From positions 1 to 64,000 of the forward strand of contig CACZFL010000013.1 of NCBI GenBank assembly GCA_902780525.1: DNA of 64,000 bases, given 5' to 3'. The notes beneath the pieces are model-generated. The model was not told where the DNA came from. It searched no databases and was given only the letters and a program-made list of their open reading frames with translations. The position numbers and the translations under genes were made by a program. The DNA comes from an uncultured bacterium. Lineage in GTDB: Bacteria; Cyanobacteriota; Vampirovibrionia; Gastranaerophilales; Gastranaerophilaceae. Positions 51,735-60,282 of the stretch are shown here, piece after piece; position 1 is the first letter of the stretch; every line of letters begins with the position of its first letter.

Positions 51735-52787
51735 CTAACCCCGATTTTGCGGTAAGCATTGTCTTATTTTTTCAGGAAGTTTTGATTCGATAAAACTCCT
51801 TATTTTATCAACATTTTTGTTATACAAAACACCTGCATACAGAATAATCAAACCTGTTACTAAGACAACGCTTGTGAGCAGTGTTGTATTGTGTTCAATA
51901 TGTTCAAACTCAAGGTACATAATATATTCGATTACACCAAAGATACCGATAATTGAAAACGGTTTGCGCTGAATCATTAATCCTATAAATATGTAGATTA
52001 AACTCAAAACAAAGCAGATTAACTGGTCCTGCCAAACTCCGATGTTTAAAGCATCAAGAAGGAACATTGAAAACATAAAGAATCCTGAGGCACCAAGAAA
52101 ATACATCCATTTTGAATAATCTGCTTTTGCTAATCTGTCTTTTATAAATCCGACTAAGCTCAGCCCAGCTCCAAAAATCACATTACTTGTGAAAAATATT
52201 TTTGGCGTAATGTTTTTGTATCCATATATAAAATCTACAATAGTCATAAATATTGCATAAGAACAAAAAATAGTCGGAACTGCAAGCAAAGACGCCGGTC
52301 TGAACTTTTGTAAGATAGTGTTTGCAATGATTGTCAAAGTTGAAAGTACAATCACAGGGAATCTGCAAACATCCCAATAGTTAGGAATCTTGTCCATATC
52401 GGAAAAATGCGGAAAAAATCCTGTCATTTTTTCAATATCCATTACAATCAAGCCGATTGCTGCAACAAAAAGAAAATACAAAATTCCTGCCGGAAGTTTT
52501 TCGTTCTTTCTCCACAAAAACTCACCAACTCCAAGAAACAACCCTGCATATAGTGTTCCAAGCATTAATATCATTGCATAAGTGCTATGCTGCACTGTAT
52601 CAGACATCAGTGCAACCATTGCGCAAAGCATAATGAATCCGCCGATATAATAAAACACTTTTACCACAGTCGGAACCTGTTTTGATTCATTTTCGGTTTG
52701 ATAAAATAAATCAATCAGGCTGTTTTTCTGGGTTTCATTAATTATTTCTTTTTCTACCCCTAATTCTAAAACACGTTCAAAATCCAT
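51735..52787 (-). CDS. Polytopic membrane protein, DUF2157-like (350 aa)
   Basis: A ~45-residue cytoplasmic N-terminus (FERVLELGVEKEIINETQKNSLIDLF) like DUF2157 precedes nine or ten membrane helices; a soluble tail ends IRQCLPQNRG. AGGAG site before ATG 52,787. Second gene of the macrodomain operon. Function unknown. Confidence 0.7.
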   Translation of the reverse strand: MDFERVLELGVEKEIINETQKNSLIDLFYQTENESKQVPTVVKVFYYIGGFIMLCAMVALMSDTVQHSTYAMILMLGTLYAGLFLGVGEFLWRKNEKLPAGILYFLFVAAIGLIVMDIEKMTGFFPHFSDMDKIPNYWDVCRFPVIVLSTLTIIANTILQKFRPASLLAVPTIFCSYAIFMTIVDFIYGYKNITPKIFFTSNVIFGAGLSLVGFIKDRLAKADYSKWMYFLGASGFFMFSMFLLDALNIGVWQDQLICFVLSLIYIFIGLMIQRKPFSIIGIFGVIEYIMYLEFEHIEHNTTLLTSVVLVTGLIILYAGVLYNKNVDKIRSFIESKLPEKIRQCLPQNRG

Positions 52788-52798
52788 AACGCTAACTC

Positions 52799-53299
52799 CT
52801 AAATAATCTGATTATAAATATTTATAATTATATCATTTATATCAATAAAAATAACTTTTTCGAGGCAATTATTATTGGCAATGAATTCTTTTACTGTTTC
52901 TGCTGCGATCTTGCACGCTTCTTCTAACGGAAAACGATAGACTCCACAGGAGATGGCAGGAAAAGCAATTGTTTTAATTCCGTTTTCTTTTGCAAGATTT
53001 AAAGCTGTTGTATAGCAGGATTTCAAAAGTTTTCTTTCATTGGAATTGCCGCCTCTCCATATAGGGCCGACTGTGTGAATTACAAATTTTGCAGGTAAAT
53101 TATATCCTTTTGTAATTTTAGACTGACCGGTTTCGCAACCATTCAGTGTTCTACATTCCTCCAATAATTTGCCCCCAGCAGCGCGATGTATTGCACCGTC
53201 AACTCCGCCACCACCAAGCAAAGAAGTATTTGCGGCATTCACAATAGCATCAACTTCTAACTTTGTTATATCGCCTTTTAAAACTTCAATTTGTGTCAT
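52799..53299 (-). CDS. Macrodomain ADP-ribose/O-acetyl-ADP-ribose hydrolase (166 aa)
   Basis: [37 protein letters not shown] and [18 protein letters not shown] are the MacroD/YmdB signature, including the catalytic loop. It hydrolyses ADP-ribose adducts. First gene of the operon 53,299 to 50,774. The nearby RES and Fic genes also act on nucleotide cofactors, but no direct link is shown. Confidence 0.92.
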   Translation of the reverse strand: MTQIEVLKGDITKLEVDAIVNAANTSLLGGGGVDGAIHRAAGGKLLEECRTLNGCETGQSKITKGYNLPAKFVIHTVGPIWRGGNSNERKLLKSCYTTALNLAKENGIKTIAFPAISCGVYRFPLEEACKIAAETVKEFIANNNCLEKVIFIDINDIIINIYNQII

Positions 53300-53319
53300 A
53301 ACTTCCTCCTCTTTATATT

Positions 53320-53351
53320 ATCATAAATTAGGATTACGTCAGAAAAGGACA
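53320..53351 (-). promoter_or_regulatory. Island promoter 24 (rightmost)
   Basis: Minus-strand box TGTCCTTTTCTGACG (53,337-53,351), 11 nt, TATGAT (53,320-53,325). It drives the macrodomain operon. It lies only 7 nt from the stop codon of the transposition gene 53,359-54,603. Confidence 0.88.
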
Positions 53352-53358
53352 CTGTAAA

Positions 53359-54603
53359 CTAAATGTGTATCATCTCATAAATTAAATTCAGCTGATCTTC
53401 AAAGTTTGGGTTGAGTTCTTTCCATAAAAATACGGCTAGGTGGTGATCGAGGTATTTTCGCATACTTCCCGTAAACTTTTTGCGATAAAGAATATTGTAT
53501 AATCTTCGTGCTTCTTTGACTTCATCAGGTTTTTGGCGTCTTTGAGGCAACATTGATTTTAATGGTTTTTGGGTAATATAAACCTTATCATTATAGCAAT
53601 AAATGCATATTGAAACATCATTCATAAAAATTCTGACTTGCGGGATTTGAGGGTCAGAATCAAAGTGCTCAACCAACTCCTGATATTGTTTGTCAAAAAT
53701 TCTTGCCCTAATATATTGATAAAAAGTCTCTGTCGTTGTGTTTCCCATATTCGCAATTTTTGCGGTTTGAGAAGCAGGAATCCCGAAGCAAAAACATTTA
53801 TAAATAATCTCGATTTGTTCAGTTGTTGCTAAATTATAAACTTTCGGAAGCCTATTTAAATTTCTGCGAACTTCCGGTTCTTCATTTTTATTATCCGGCA
53901 TAAAATATTTTGGCAATATTCCAAGCATTCCCTCCGTTTGGTACTTTTTGCGTTTGGAATGAAAAGCTGCGTATGAAACCTTTAGTTTTGGATTCTTTAG
54001 AGGAATAATTTCCAAAAAGCTCCGCAGTTCTCTGCAATCCATACCTTCTGTGAGTTTAAAAAGTTTCAGGTACCTGTAAATAAATTCTTTACCCCTGTCT
54101 GATGCCACAACATACAAGCGTTCTTCCTCTTTATTATGGAAAAGTTTTTTGACCTCTTTATCCATCGCCCGCCGTTCGGAATCTTCTAAAAAATCATAGA
54201 GCTTTAGTGACGAACGCTTAATCAAATATTTACCCTCTAAATCAGGTTCTTTATTTGGTTTTACGATATAATCACCTTTTAAGCAATTCCTTTTAACTGT
54301 GTTTTCCTGAATATTCAAAAGCCGAGCAACCTCGGATATTGTGAGCCAAATGTCCGGACCGTTGCTTTGACTAGTAGGTACAGGTTTATTCACCCGTTTT
54401 TTAATATTTGTGTATAAATATTCTCTTTCAGAAACCTTTTTAATCAGGTTTTCATTTTCCAAATCAGAAAGCAGGTCAGAAACAACTTTTTCGCTTTCAT
54501 TCGATATCGGTAAGATATCCGGCAGAGTAAACTTATTAAGCCCTTTTGCGATTTTAAGAATTTTCGCTTTTAGATTCAATTGGCTCTGTGTCAATTTCGT
54601 CAT
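53359..54603 (-). CDS. Third gene of the Mu-like module, HTH protein (414 aa)
   Basis: The N-terminal winged-helix-like segment (LTQSQLNLKAKILKIAKG...VVSDLLSDLENENLI) is followed by a MerR/excisionase-like helix (ISEVARLLNIQENTVKRNCLKGDYIV). The rest is basic. It overlaps the MuB gene by 50 nt and has a strong AAGGAGG site, so it is translationally coupled. Probably an accessory DNA-binding or target-selection factor (inference from context). Confidence 0.7.
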   Translation of the reverse strand: MTKLTQSQLNLKAKILKIAKGLNKFTLPDILPISNESEKVVSDLLSDLENENLIKKVSEREYLYTNIKKRVNKPVPTSQSNGPDIWLTISEVARLLNIQENTVKRNCLKGDYIVKPNKEPDLEGKYLIKRSSLKLYDFLEDSERRAMDKEVKKLFHNKEEERLYVVASDRGKEFIYRYLKLFKLTEGMDCRELRSFLEIIPLKNPKLKVSYAAFHSKRKKYQTEGMLGILPKYFMPDNKNEEPEVRRNLNRLPKVYNLATTEQIEIIYKCFCFGIPASQTAKIANMGNTTTETFYQYIRARIFDKQYQELVEHFDSDPQIPQVRIFMNDVSICIYCYNDKVYITQKPLKSMLPQRRQKPDEVKEARRLYNILYRKKFTGSMRKYLDHHLAVFLWKELNPNFEDQLNLIYEMIHI

Positions 54604-55285
54604 TTTTTAGCACCTCCTTCAAAGTTATTTCATCGATTGAATTTATCCCATTTGCTTTTGCCAGAAGCTCTGCCTTGTTGATAACTTTTACAAGCTGGCG
54701 GAATCTGTTTGTGCGTGTATAAATCAGCTTTTTAGCACAATCCGTAAACTCAACTTCTGCTAACTGGCTTATTATTGAATCAATATCCGATTTTTCAAAC
54801 GGCTCAAATTTAACAATCTCTGACAACCTGTCATACAAATGTTTGTTTCGCTGAAGTCTTTTATTTGCTGTACCCATTCCGACCAAAACTATCGGCACAT
54901 CGGTCTTATCGTGAATATCTCTTAACGTTTCAACTGCCCTGGAATCAATCGTCAAATAGTCTGTTTCATCGACTATAATTATCCTCGGAGTTTTTATAAG
55001 CTGAGCAACTACCTGATTAAAAATATCCGAAAACTTGTTATAAGGTATCTCGCCGAGTTCCTCGATGATTTCTTCTAAAAGCCATCTGGCGGACATAAGG
55101 TTGGCACTTCTAATCAGAATGGCGTCGTTTTGAAGCGCCCACCAGGTTATCGCATAAGTTTTGCCAAGCCCCGGCTCGCCATAAACAAGTCCCATCCCGG
55201 GAATACCCTCATCTCTGTTTTTAAGATTATTCATCATTGTAATAAGTTTTTTCACGTTTTTCGTTTTTACAAAGACTTTTTTCAT
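54554..55285 (-). CDS. MuB-like transposition ATPase (243 aa)
   Basis: Walker A YGEPGLGKT and Walker B IIIVDETDYL identify an AAA+ protein of the MuB/TniB class, ending in a helical region. ATG 55,285 has an AAAGGAG site and overlaps the MuA stop (TAATG). It selects target DNA for MuA and provides immunity. Confidence 0.88.
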   Translation of the reverse strand: MKKVFVKTKNVKKLITMMNNLKNRDEGIPGMGLVYGEPGLGKTYAITWWALQNDAILIRSANLMSARWLLEEIIEELGEIPYNKFSDIFNQVVAQLIKTPRIIIVDETDYLTIDSRAVETLRDIHDKTDVPIVLVGMGTANKRLQRNKHLYDRLSEIVKFEPFEKSDIDSIISQLAEVEFTDCAKKLIYTRTNRFRQLVKVINKAELLAKANGINSIDEITLKEVLKNDEIDTEPIESKSENS

Positions 55286-57381
55286 TACTGCTCCTTTCCG
55301 TATATTTCTTTGTATTCGTCTGATTTTATGTAGTTTGCAAGCCAGGTTCTGTCCTCCTGGCATATGCAACCGTTTTGCATATGCCACTCATAGCGTTCGT
55401 AAGCACTTTTGAATATCGGTCTTGCGACAATCGAGGTTTTGACTTTTGGCTCAAATTTTTGTTCCCGTTTGGGTTCAGGGATAATTGTTATTTCCTTCAA
55501 AGGCTCAGGTTCGGGGGTTCTGATATTGTGCATCAGTTCTTTTTCGAGATAATCCATATCTTCTAAATTAAAATGCTCCTTAACAGCCTTAATCGTTTTC
55601 CTGCGAAGCTTCTGCTGTTTTTCAATCTTTTGCTTATAGTCTTCTATATCTTTAATGTCACCCATTTGCATCGCAAGCGGATGAGTTTCTGTTACACGGT
55701 TTGCTCTGCAGATAAACTCGCCTTTCATTGAATAAACCTTTACATATGACAAATCAAACAGGCTGTATTTTATTATCGTTTTTTCTTTGATTCCGTAAAG
55801 CGCCTCGTCAAAATAATCAGCTTTCAAAAACCTGATTCCGTTCCTTCCGATACTCTTAATCTCTTGTGCCATCATCAAATCATCGAGTTCATTTTCATCA
55901 ATATTTTGTTTTGTAGTTTCATCAATTACTTCCTGAATCGTTTTCCCTTCGACATTAGGACAAGGTTGTGCATGCTTGTATTCAAGCCACTTATCAATTA
56001 ATGCTATTGCCTGTTCTATGGTTGGAGTAAATCCGTATTTTTCGTGAATCTGTGCGTGGAGTTTTTCGTTCCGTTTCATCCAGGCGGGTTTGTTTTCTAT
56101 ACTTGTCCCGATATAGCTTGGAATAAGTTTTTCAAAACTTTCCTGAAACTCTAAAAAGAAACGCTCGATGACTTTGGCTCGGGCGTTGTATGGAGTTGCG
56201 TAAACGGGGCGGATTCCGAGTTTTTGATAAATTCCGGTAAATCCAAGTTCCTCAAACTTTTTATCTCCGTTGAAGAACTTGCTCTTAAACGCTCTGCCGT
56301 TATCCTGATAAATATAGTCCGGAATGTGGTCAAGTTTCAGAATGGCATTTCTTAGGGCTGACGCAATATTTTGCGTACATTCTTCAAGCATAATATCGTA
56401 CCCGACAAGTCCGCCCGATTTCCAGTCCAAAAAACCAAGCAGAGTGGCTCGGCAGGGTTTTCCGGTAAACGGATTTATTACTTGGAAATTAAGTGTATGT
56501 CCATCAGCTACTAGCACTTGTCCTGATTTTAAAAGTGAGGCGTTTCTTACAATAAACGGCTCTACTTTATCCTTTAATGCTTTTTGTCCCTCACGTGCAA
56601 GAGTCCATTTATCAAAGTTGCTGTCCCTGAACCAATATGCGTATCTTCTGAAAGTAACGTCTTTAGGGAGAATATCATATCCGCGCTCTTGCAGTATGTG
56701 TTTTGTGAGGCTAATTGCTTTTCCTATTGAAAAATTATTTGGGGACAATAGTATATTTAAAAATATCTTTATTTGCTCTTCATTAAGCGATGTATTATAT
56801 TCTTTTCTTGTTGAGTATTTATATTGTCCGACAAGCGCGGTCCAATCTTGGTTGTAACCGAGTATTCGTTTCCACCTGTAAAGCGTTCCTTCCGATATGG
56901 TTCCGAGAACTTTGAAAACGTTTTCATACAACATTCCGGAGTTGTACATCTCAACAAATTTCTGGTTTATTGTCTGGTTCGATGTTTCATATTTATTTGA
57001 TTTGAACTCTTTTCTGTAATCCAGCCAGAGATTGACCAAATCGTATTTTGCAAGAGCCATTTTTCTTTGATTTTCAGAAATCAGTTTTTCCTGCTTGATT
57101 TTTAAGTTTTGTATTTCGATTACTTCCGAATCAGCTGATTTAATCTCTTCCAGGTATTCTTCTATATATTTCTTTTGGTACTCAACTTCAAGAGTACTCA
57201 GTCTTATTTTATATAGGTGACCGCCTCTGCAGTTTTCTGTTTTCCATTCGTACTTATCATTATTTAATGACAACCTCACGGCTCTTTTTGTAATACCTTT
57301 TAGCCTGGCTACAATTTCAACATCTACCCATATTTCTTCCGTCTTAATGTCAGTCATATCAAAATCTTTGCTATTCATCAT
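55285..57381 (-). CDS. Mu-type DDE transposase (698 aa)
   Basis: An N-terminal HTH (EIVARLKGITKRAVRLSL) and a further helical DNA-binding region precede an RNase-H-fold catalytic core with VADGHTLNFQ (first Asp), YIYQDNGRAF (second Asp) and AKVIERFFLEFQ (Glu), then a Mu-like beta-barrel region and a charged C-terminal tail for MuB contact. Length matches MuA (~660). First gene of muA-muB-third gene. An ATTGAGT/ACTCAAT inverted repeat lies just before the start. Confidence 0.92.
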   Translation of the reverse strand: MMNSKDFDMTDIKTEEIWVDVEIVARLKGITKRAVRLSLNNDKYEWKTENCRGGHLYKIRLSTLEVEYQKKYIEEYLEEIKSADSEVIEIQNLKIKQEKLISENQRKMALAKYDLVNLWLDYRKEFKSNKYETSNQTINQKFVEMYNSGMLYENVFKVLGTISEGTLYRWKRILGYNQDWTALVGQYKYSTRKEYNTSLNEEQIKIFLNILLSPNNFSIGKAISLTKHILQERGYDILPKDVTFRRYAYWFRDSNFDKWTLAREGQKALKDKVEPFIVRNASLLKSGQVLVADGHTLNFQVINPFTGKPCRATLLGFLDWKSGGLVGYDIMLEECTQNIASALRNAILKLDHIPDYIYQDNGRAFKSKFFNGDKKFEELGFTGIYQKLGIRPVYATPYNARAKVIERFFLEFQESFEKLIPSYIGTSIENKPAWMKRNEKLHAQIHEKYGFTPTIEQAIALIDKWLEYKHAQPCPNVEGKTIQEVIDETTKQNIDENELDDLMMAQEIKSIGRNGIRFLKADYFDEALYGIKEKTIIKYSLFDLSYVKVYSMKGEFICRANRVTETHPLAMQMGDIKDIEDYKQKIEKQQKLRRKTIKAVKEHFNLEDMDYLEKELMHNIRTPEPEPLKEITIIPEPKREQKFEPKVKTSIVARPIFKSAYERYEWHMQNGCICQEDRTWLANYIKSDEYKEIYGKEQ

Positions 57382-57531
57382 TGAGTTCTCCTATGCTGCT
57401 ACTCAATGTTAACTCTTCTTTCTCAAAATGGTCGATTTTAAGTCGGAAATGTGTTGTTTTGTGTCTTATAATAAACTTCCGACTTGCGTAGATAATTTAT
57501 TAAATATACGCAAAAATTGCGTATATATCTC

Positions 57532-57560
57532 TTGATTTTGCGTGGATTATATTGTATAAT
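57532..57560 (+). promoter_or_regulatory. Fic promoter with TGCGTA operators
   Basis: TTGATT (57,532-57,537), 17 nt, TATAAT (57,555-57,560). TGCGTA/TACGCA half-sites lie at 57,485-57,490, 57,507-57,512, 57,518-57,523, 57,562-57,567 and 57,573-57,578, forming two inverted pairs around the promoter. Confidence 0.7.
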
Positions 57561-57584
57561 GTACGCATAAGGTGCGTAGATAAT

Positions 57585-58694
57585 ATGAAAAAATACATTT
57601 GGCAAAACTCTGAATATCCTAATTTTACTTACGATAAAGATATTATTATGCCTTTATTATCATCAGTAAGATTAAAGCAAGGCATGTTGTTAGGCAGAAT
57701 GCAGTCAATTGGTTTTGAAAATAGTCAGCATGCAAAATTGAATGTATTAACTGAAGATGTAATAAAATCAAGCGAAATTGAAGGATTAAAATTAAATGCC
57801 GAACAGGTACGCTCTTCTATTGCCAGAAGATTAGGTTTGGATGTAGGCGGAGATATATATGTAGAACGTGACGTTCAGGGTATTGTAGATATGATGCTTG
57901 ATGCAACTATTAATTTTGATAAACCAGTTACAGAAGACAGATTATTCGGGTGGCAATCAGCAATGTTTCCAAGCGGCAGAAGTGGCTTGTATAAAATTAA
58001 AGTCGGCGAATACAGAGATGATGAAAAAGGAAAAATGCAGGTTGTATCTGGTGCGATAGGTCATGAAAAAGTACATTATGAAGCTCCGGGAGCAGATATA
58101 GTACCACGGGAAATGAACAGATTAATTGAATACATTAACAATGAATCTGATACCGATTTAGTAATTAAAGCCGGGATTGTTCATTTGTGGTTTGTTATTA
58201 TACACCCGTTTGAAGACGGAAATGGCAGAATTGCCCGTGCTCTGACGGATATGCTGCTTGCAAGAAGTGAAAACTCTTCTGATCGTTTTTATTCTATGTC
58301 TTCACAGATAAAGAAAGTCAGAAAATCTTATTATGATATTTTGCAGATAACACAAAAAGATTCTGTTGATATAACATTGTGGCTGAAATGGTTTTTGGAA
58401 AACTTAGTAACAGCAATTGATAATTCGGAAGAGTTGCTAAATGATGTTTTAAAACGTGCTGAGTTTTGGGAAAAGAATAAAGCACAAGTATTTAATGACA
58501 GGCAGATTAAGGTACTGAAAAAAATATTAGATAATGGGGGAAATTTTGAAGGTAATTTAACTACCAAAAAATGGGCAGCAATCTGTAATTGTTCTCACGA
58601 CACGGCAAACAGAGATATTGCTGATTTAATAAGCAAAAAAGTTCTTATTAAACAGGGTGAAGCAAGAGCAACTCATTTTGTATTAAGCATATAG
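57585..58694 (+). CDS. Fic-domain AMP-transferase with inhibitory motif and wHTH (369 aa)
   Basis: The Fic motif HPFEDGNGRIAR has all catalytic residues. Upstream, KSSEIEGLKL carries the inhibitory (S/T)xxxE(G/N) helix in the same chain, so it is a self-inhibited class II Fic protein. The C-terminal ~80 residues form a winged helix (WAAICNCSHDTANRDIADLI), which probably binds the TGCGTA sites. ATG 57,585 is chosen as the TATAAT lies at 57,555-57,560; an in-frame ATG at 57,552 is upstream of the transcription start. Confidence 0.9.
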   Translation: MKKYIWQNSEYPNFTYDKDIIMPLLSSVRLKQGMLLGRMQSIGFENSQHAKLNVLTEDVIKSSEIEGLKLNAEQVRSSIARRLGLDVGGDIYVERDVQGIVDMMLDATINFDKPVTEDRLFGWQSAMFPSGRSGLYKIKVGEYRDDEKGKMQVVSGAIGHEKVHYEAPGADIVPREMNRLIEYINNESDTDLVIKAGIVHLWFVIIHPFEDGNGRIARALTDMLLARSENSSDRFYSMSSQIKKVRKSYYDILQITQKDSVDITLWLKWFLENLVTAIDNSEELLNDVLKRAEFWEKNKAQVFNDRQIKVLKKILDNGGNFEGNLTTKKWAAICNCSHDTANRDIADLISKKVLIKQGEARATHFVLSI

Positions 58695-58754
58695 TTTTCT
58701 GCATTAATGTTAATTTTATTTCGTTTGTAGGACTTTTGGGAAAGTTTTTCATGC

Positions 58755-58783
58755 CAAAAAGAGGGAATTAATCCCTCTTTTTG
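58755..58783. terminator. Bidirectional terminator between Fic and rubrerythrin
   Basis: Perfect 12-bp stem CAAAAAGAGGGA / TCCCTCTTTTTG (58,755-58,766 with 58,772-58,783), loop ATTAA, with T/A runs on both sides. Confidence 0.85.
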
Positions 58784-58805
58784 CTTGTTTTTATATTCAG
58801 ATATT

Positions 58806-59453
58806 TTAGTAATTTTGTTCACTAACTTCAAAGAAACTTTGCGGATGAGCACAAACAGGACAAAGTTCAGGTGCTTTTGTGCCGACAACTATATGACCGC
58901 AATTTCTGCATTCCCATACTTTAACTTCACTTTTTTCAAAAACTTGTTTTGTTTCAACATTTTTTAATAAAGCTCTGTATCTTTCTTCATGGTGTTTTTC
59001 AATTGCTGCAACGCCTCTAAATTTTTTTGCAAGTTCAGGGAATCCTTCTTCTTCGGCAGTTTTTGCAAAACCTTCATACATATCTGTCCATTCATAATTT
59101 TCACCATCTGCAGCCGCGCTAAGATTTTCGGAAGTATTACCAATACCGTTCAATTCTTTGAACCACAATTTAGCATGTTCTTTTTCGTTTTCAGCTGTTT
59201 TCAGAAATAGCGCTGCAATTTGTTCATATCCGTCTTTTTTAGCTTTTGATGCAAAATATGTATATTTATTTCTTGCTTCTGATTCACCGGCAAAAGCAGC
59301 CATTAAATTCTTTTCTGTTTGAGTTCCTGCATAAGGATTTGTTTTTTGCTTTTCAACTTTTTCAAATACGTTCAATTGCTTACATTTAGGACATTGTTCA
59401 ATCGCACTATCCCCTTCATAAGTATAACCACAAACTTTACATACAAACTTCAT
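58806..59453 (-). CDS. rbr: Rubrerythrin with two rubredoxin domains (215 aa)
   Basis: N-terminal rubredoxin-like [11 protein letters not shown]...CPKC (5-24), a diiron ferritin-like core with [23 protein letters not shown] and [12 protein letters not shown], then a second rubredoxin domain CRNCGHIV...CPVCAHPQ. It reduces hydrogen peroxide in anaerobes. Upstream sequence shows no island-type box. Confidence 0.92.
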   Translation of the reverse strand: MKFVCKVCGYTYEGDSAIEQCPKCKQLNVFEKVEKQKTNPYAGTQTEKNLMAAFAGESEARNKYTYFASKAKKDGYEQIAALFLKTAENEKEHAKLWFKELNGIGNTSENLSAAADGENYEWTDMYEGFAKTAEEEGFPELAKKFRGVAAIEKHHEERYRALLKNVETKQVFEKSEVKVWECRNCGHIVVGTKAPELCPVCAHPQSFFEVSEQNY

Positions 59454-59603
59454 ATTTATTTCTCCTAGTTATCAATTGCAAATATATTGTAACATAAATT
59501 ATGCCAATTTTATTTATCTTAGCCCTGTAATGACGTGAACGACTGCGGGGTGTGGAGTAATAATCCGATACAACCCATGCAGTTTATATGTACTTAATTA
59601 ATT

Positions 59604-60215
59604 TTAATGATGGCAATGATGTCCTTCGCTGTGATGATGACAATGTGCGTGGTCGTGTCCTTCACCGCCGCAAGCATTTTCTCCTGTTTCAAGAGAATTT
59701 GCCATATATTTTTCCAATACTTCTCTGATAGGTAATTCAGGACAACCGGCAACAACTTCAACACCATTCATAGCAAACATCATCATAGGTCTGCCGCCCA
59801 TTCCGCCTGCTAAAACTTTACTTACACCTTGTTCAGAAATCCAAGCAGCACTCTGGCAAGATATACCTTCTTCGGGAACTCTTTCTTCAATGCTTAATAT
59901 TTCATTTGTTTCAGGATTAATCTCAGCAAAAGTAAAAGAATCACAATGTCCGAAATGTCCACATAATTTACCACTTGATGTCGGAATACAAATTTTCATA
60001 ATCTTATCTCCTTTTAATTTTTCAATGTTACTCTGCAATAATATCGCACTTTCAAGTGCTTCTGTATCCGTAAGGTTATGTCTTTTTGCATAATCTTTAA
60101 GGATATTTAAAATGTTTTCATTAATTCTTCTGTTAAAGGGCACTTTTTTAAGGCAGGTTTTCTTCCTTCCTGCCTGCTCACGCTTACCACCCCATTTAGA
60201 ACCACAACATCTCAT
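59604..60215 (-). CDS. RHH-NifX fusion protein, right copy (203 aa)
   Basis: Same architecture as 1-528: basic RHH-like N-terminus, then a NifX-type domain from MKICIPTSSGKLCGHFGHC (internal ATG 59,999 with AAGGAGAT) and a His-rich tail (HDHAHCHHHSEGHHCHH) suited to metal binding. The paralogue and identical operator argue that the fused frame is real, though dual starts are possible. Likely iron-sulfur or metal handling. Confidence 0.85.
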   Translation of the reverse strand: MRCCGSKWGGKREQAGRKKTCLKKVPFNRRINENILNILKDYAKRHNLTDTEALESAILLQSNIEKLKGDKIMKICIPTSSGKLCGHFGHCDSFTFAEINPETNEILSIEERVPEEGISCQSAAWISEQGVSKVLAGGMGGRPMMMFAMNGVEVVAGCPELPIREVLEKYMANSLETGENACGGEGHDHAHCHHHSEGHHCHH

Positions 60216-60221
60216 ACAAAA

Positions 60222-60261
60222 AGAATATTCTAAATATTTGATTATGTCAATACATAATCAA
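60222..60261 (-). promoter_or_regulatory. Promoter and operator of right RHH-NifX gene
   Basis: Minus strand TTGACA (60,245-60,250), 17 nt, TATTCT (60,222-60,227), inside the same dyad as at 551-574 (arms 60,238-60,247 and 60,252-60,261). Confidence 0.75.
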
Positions 60262-60282
60262 GTGTTTTTTCTTTTGTATTTC

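Larger units (their letters stand above)
823..57485. mobile_element. Proposed Mu-like transposon carrying the whole island
   Basis: MuA, MuB and the third gene lie at the right edge, and the third gene abuts island promoter 24 with 7 nt between, leaving no room for a transposon end there. The left end must therefore lie beyond the island. AAGTCGGA occurs at 823-830 and near MuA at 57,440-57,447 and inverted at 57,478-57,485, but this 8-mer also occurs by chance inside 48,767-48,994. Exact termini and target duplications could not be set. Confidence 0.4.

Noticed and set aside
1564..53351. The dyad as a LexA/SOS box
   Set aside because: The sequence fits neither GAAC-N4-GTTC nor CTG-N10-CAG types, and no LexA-like gene is present in the window.
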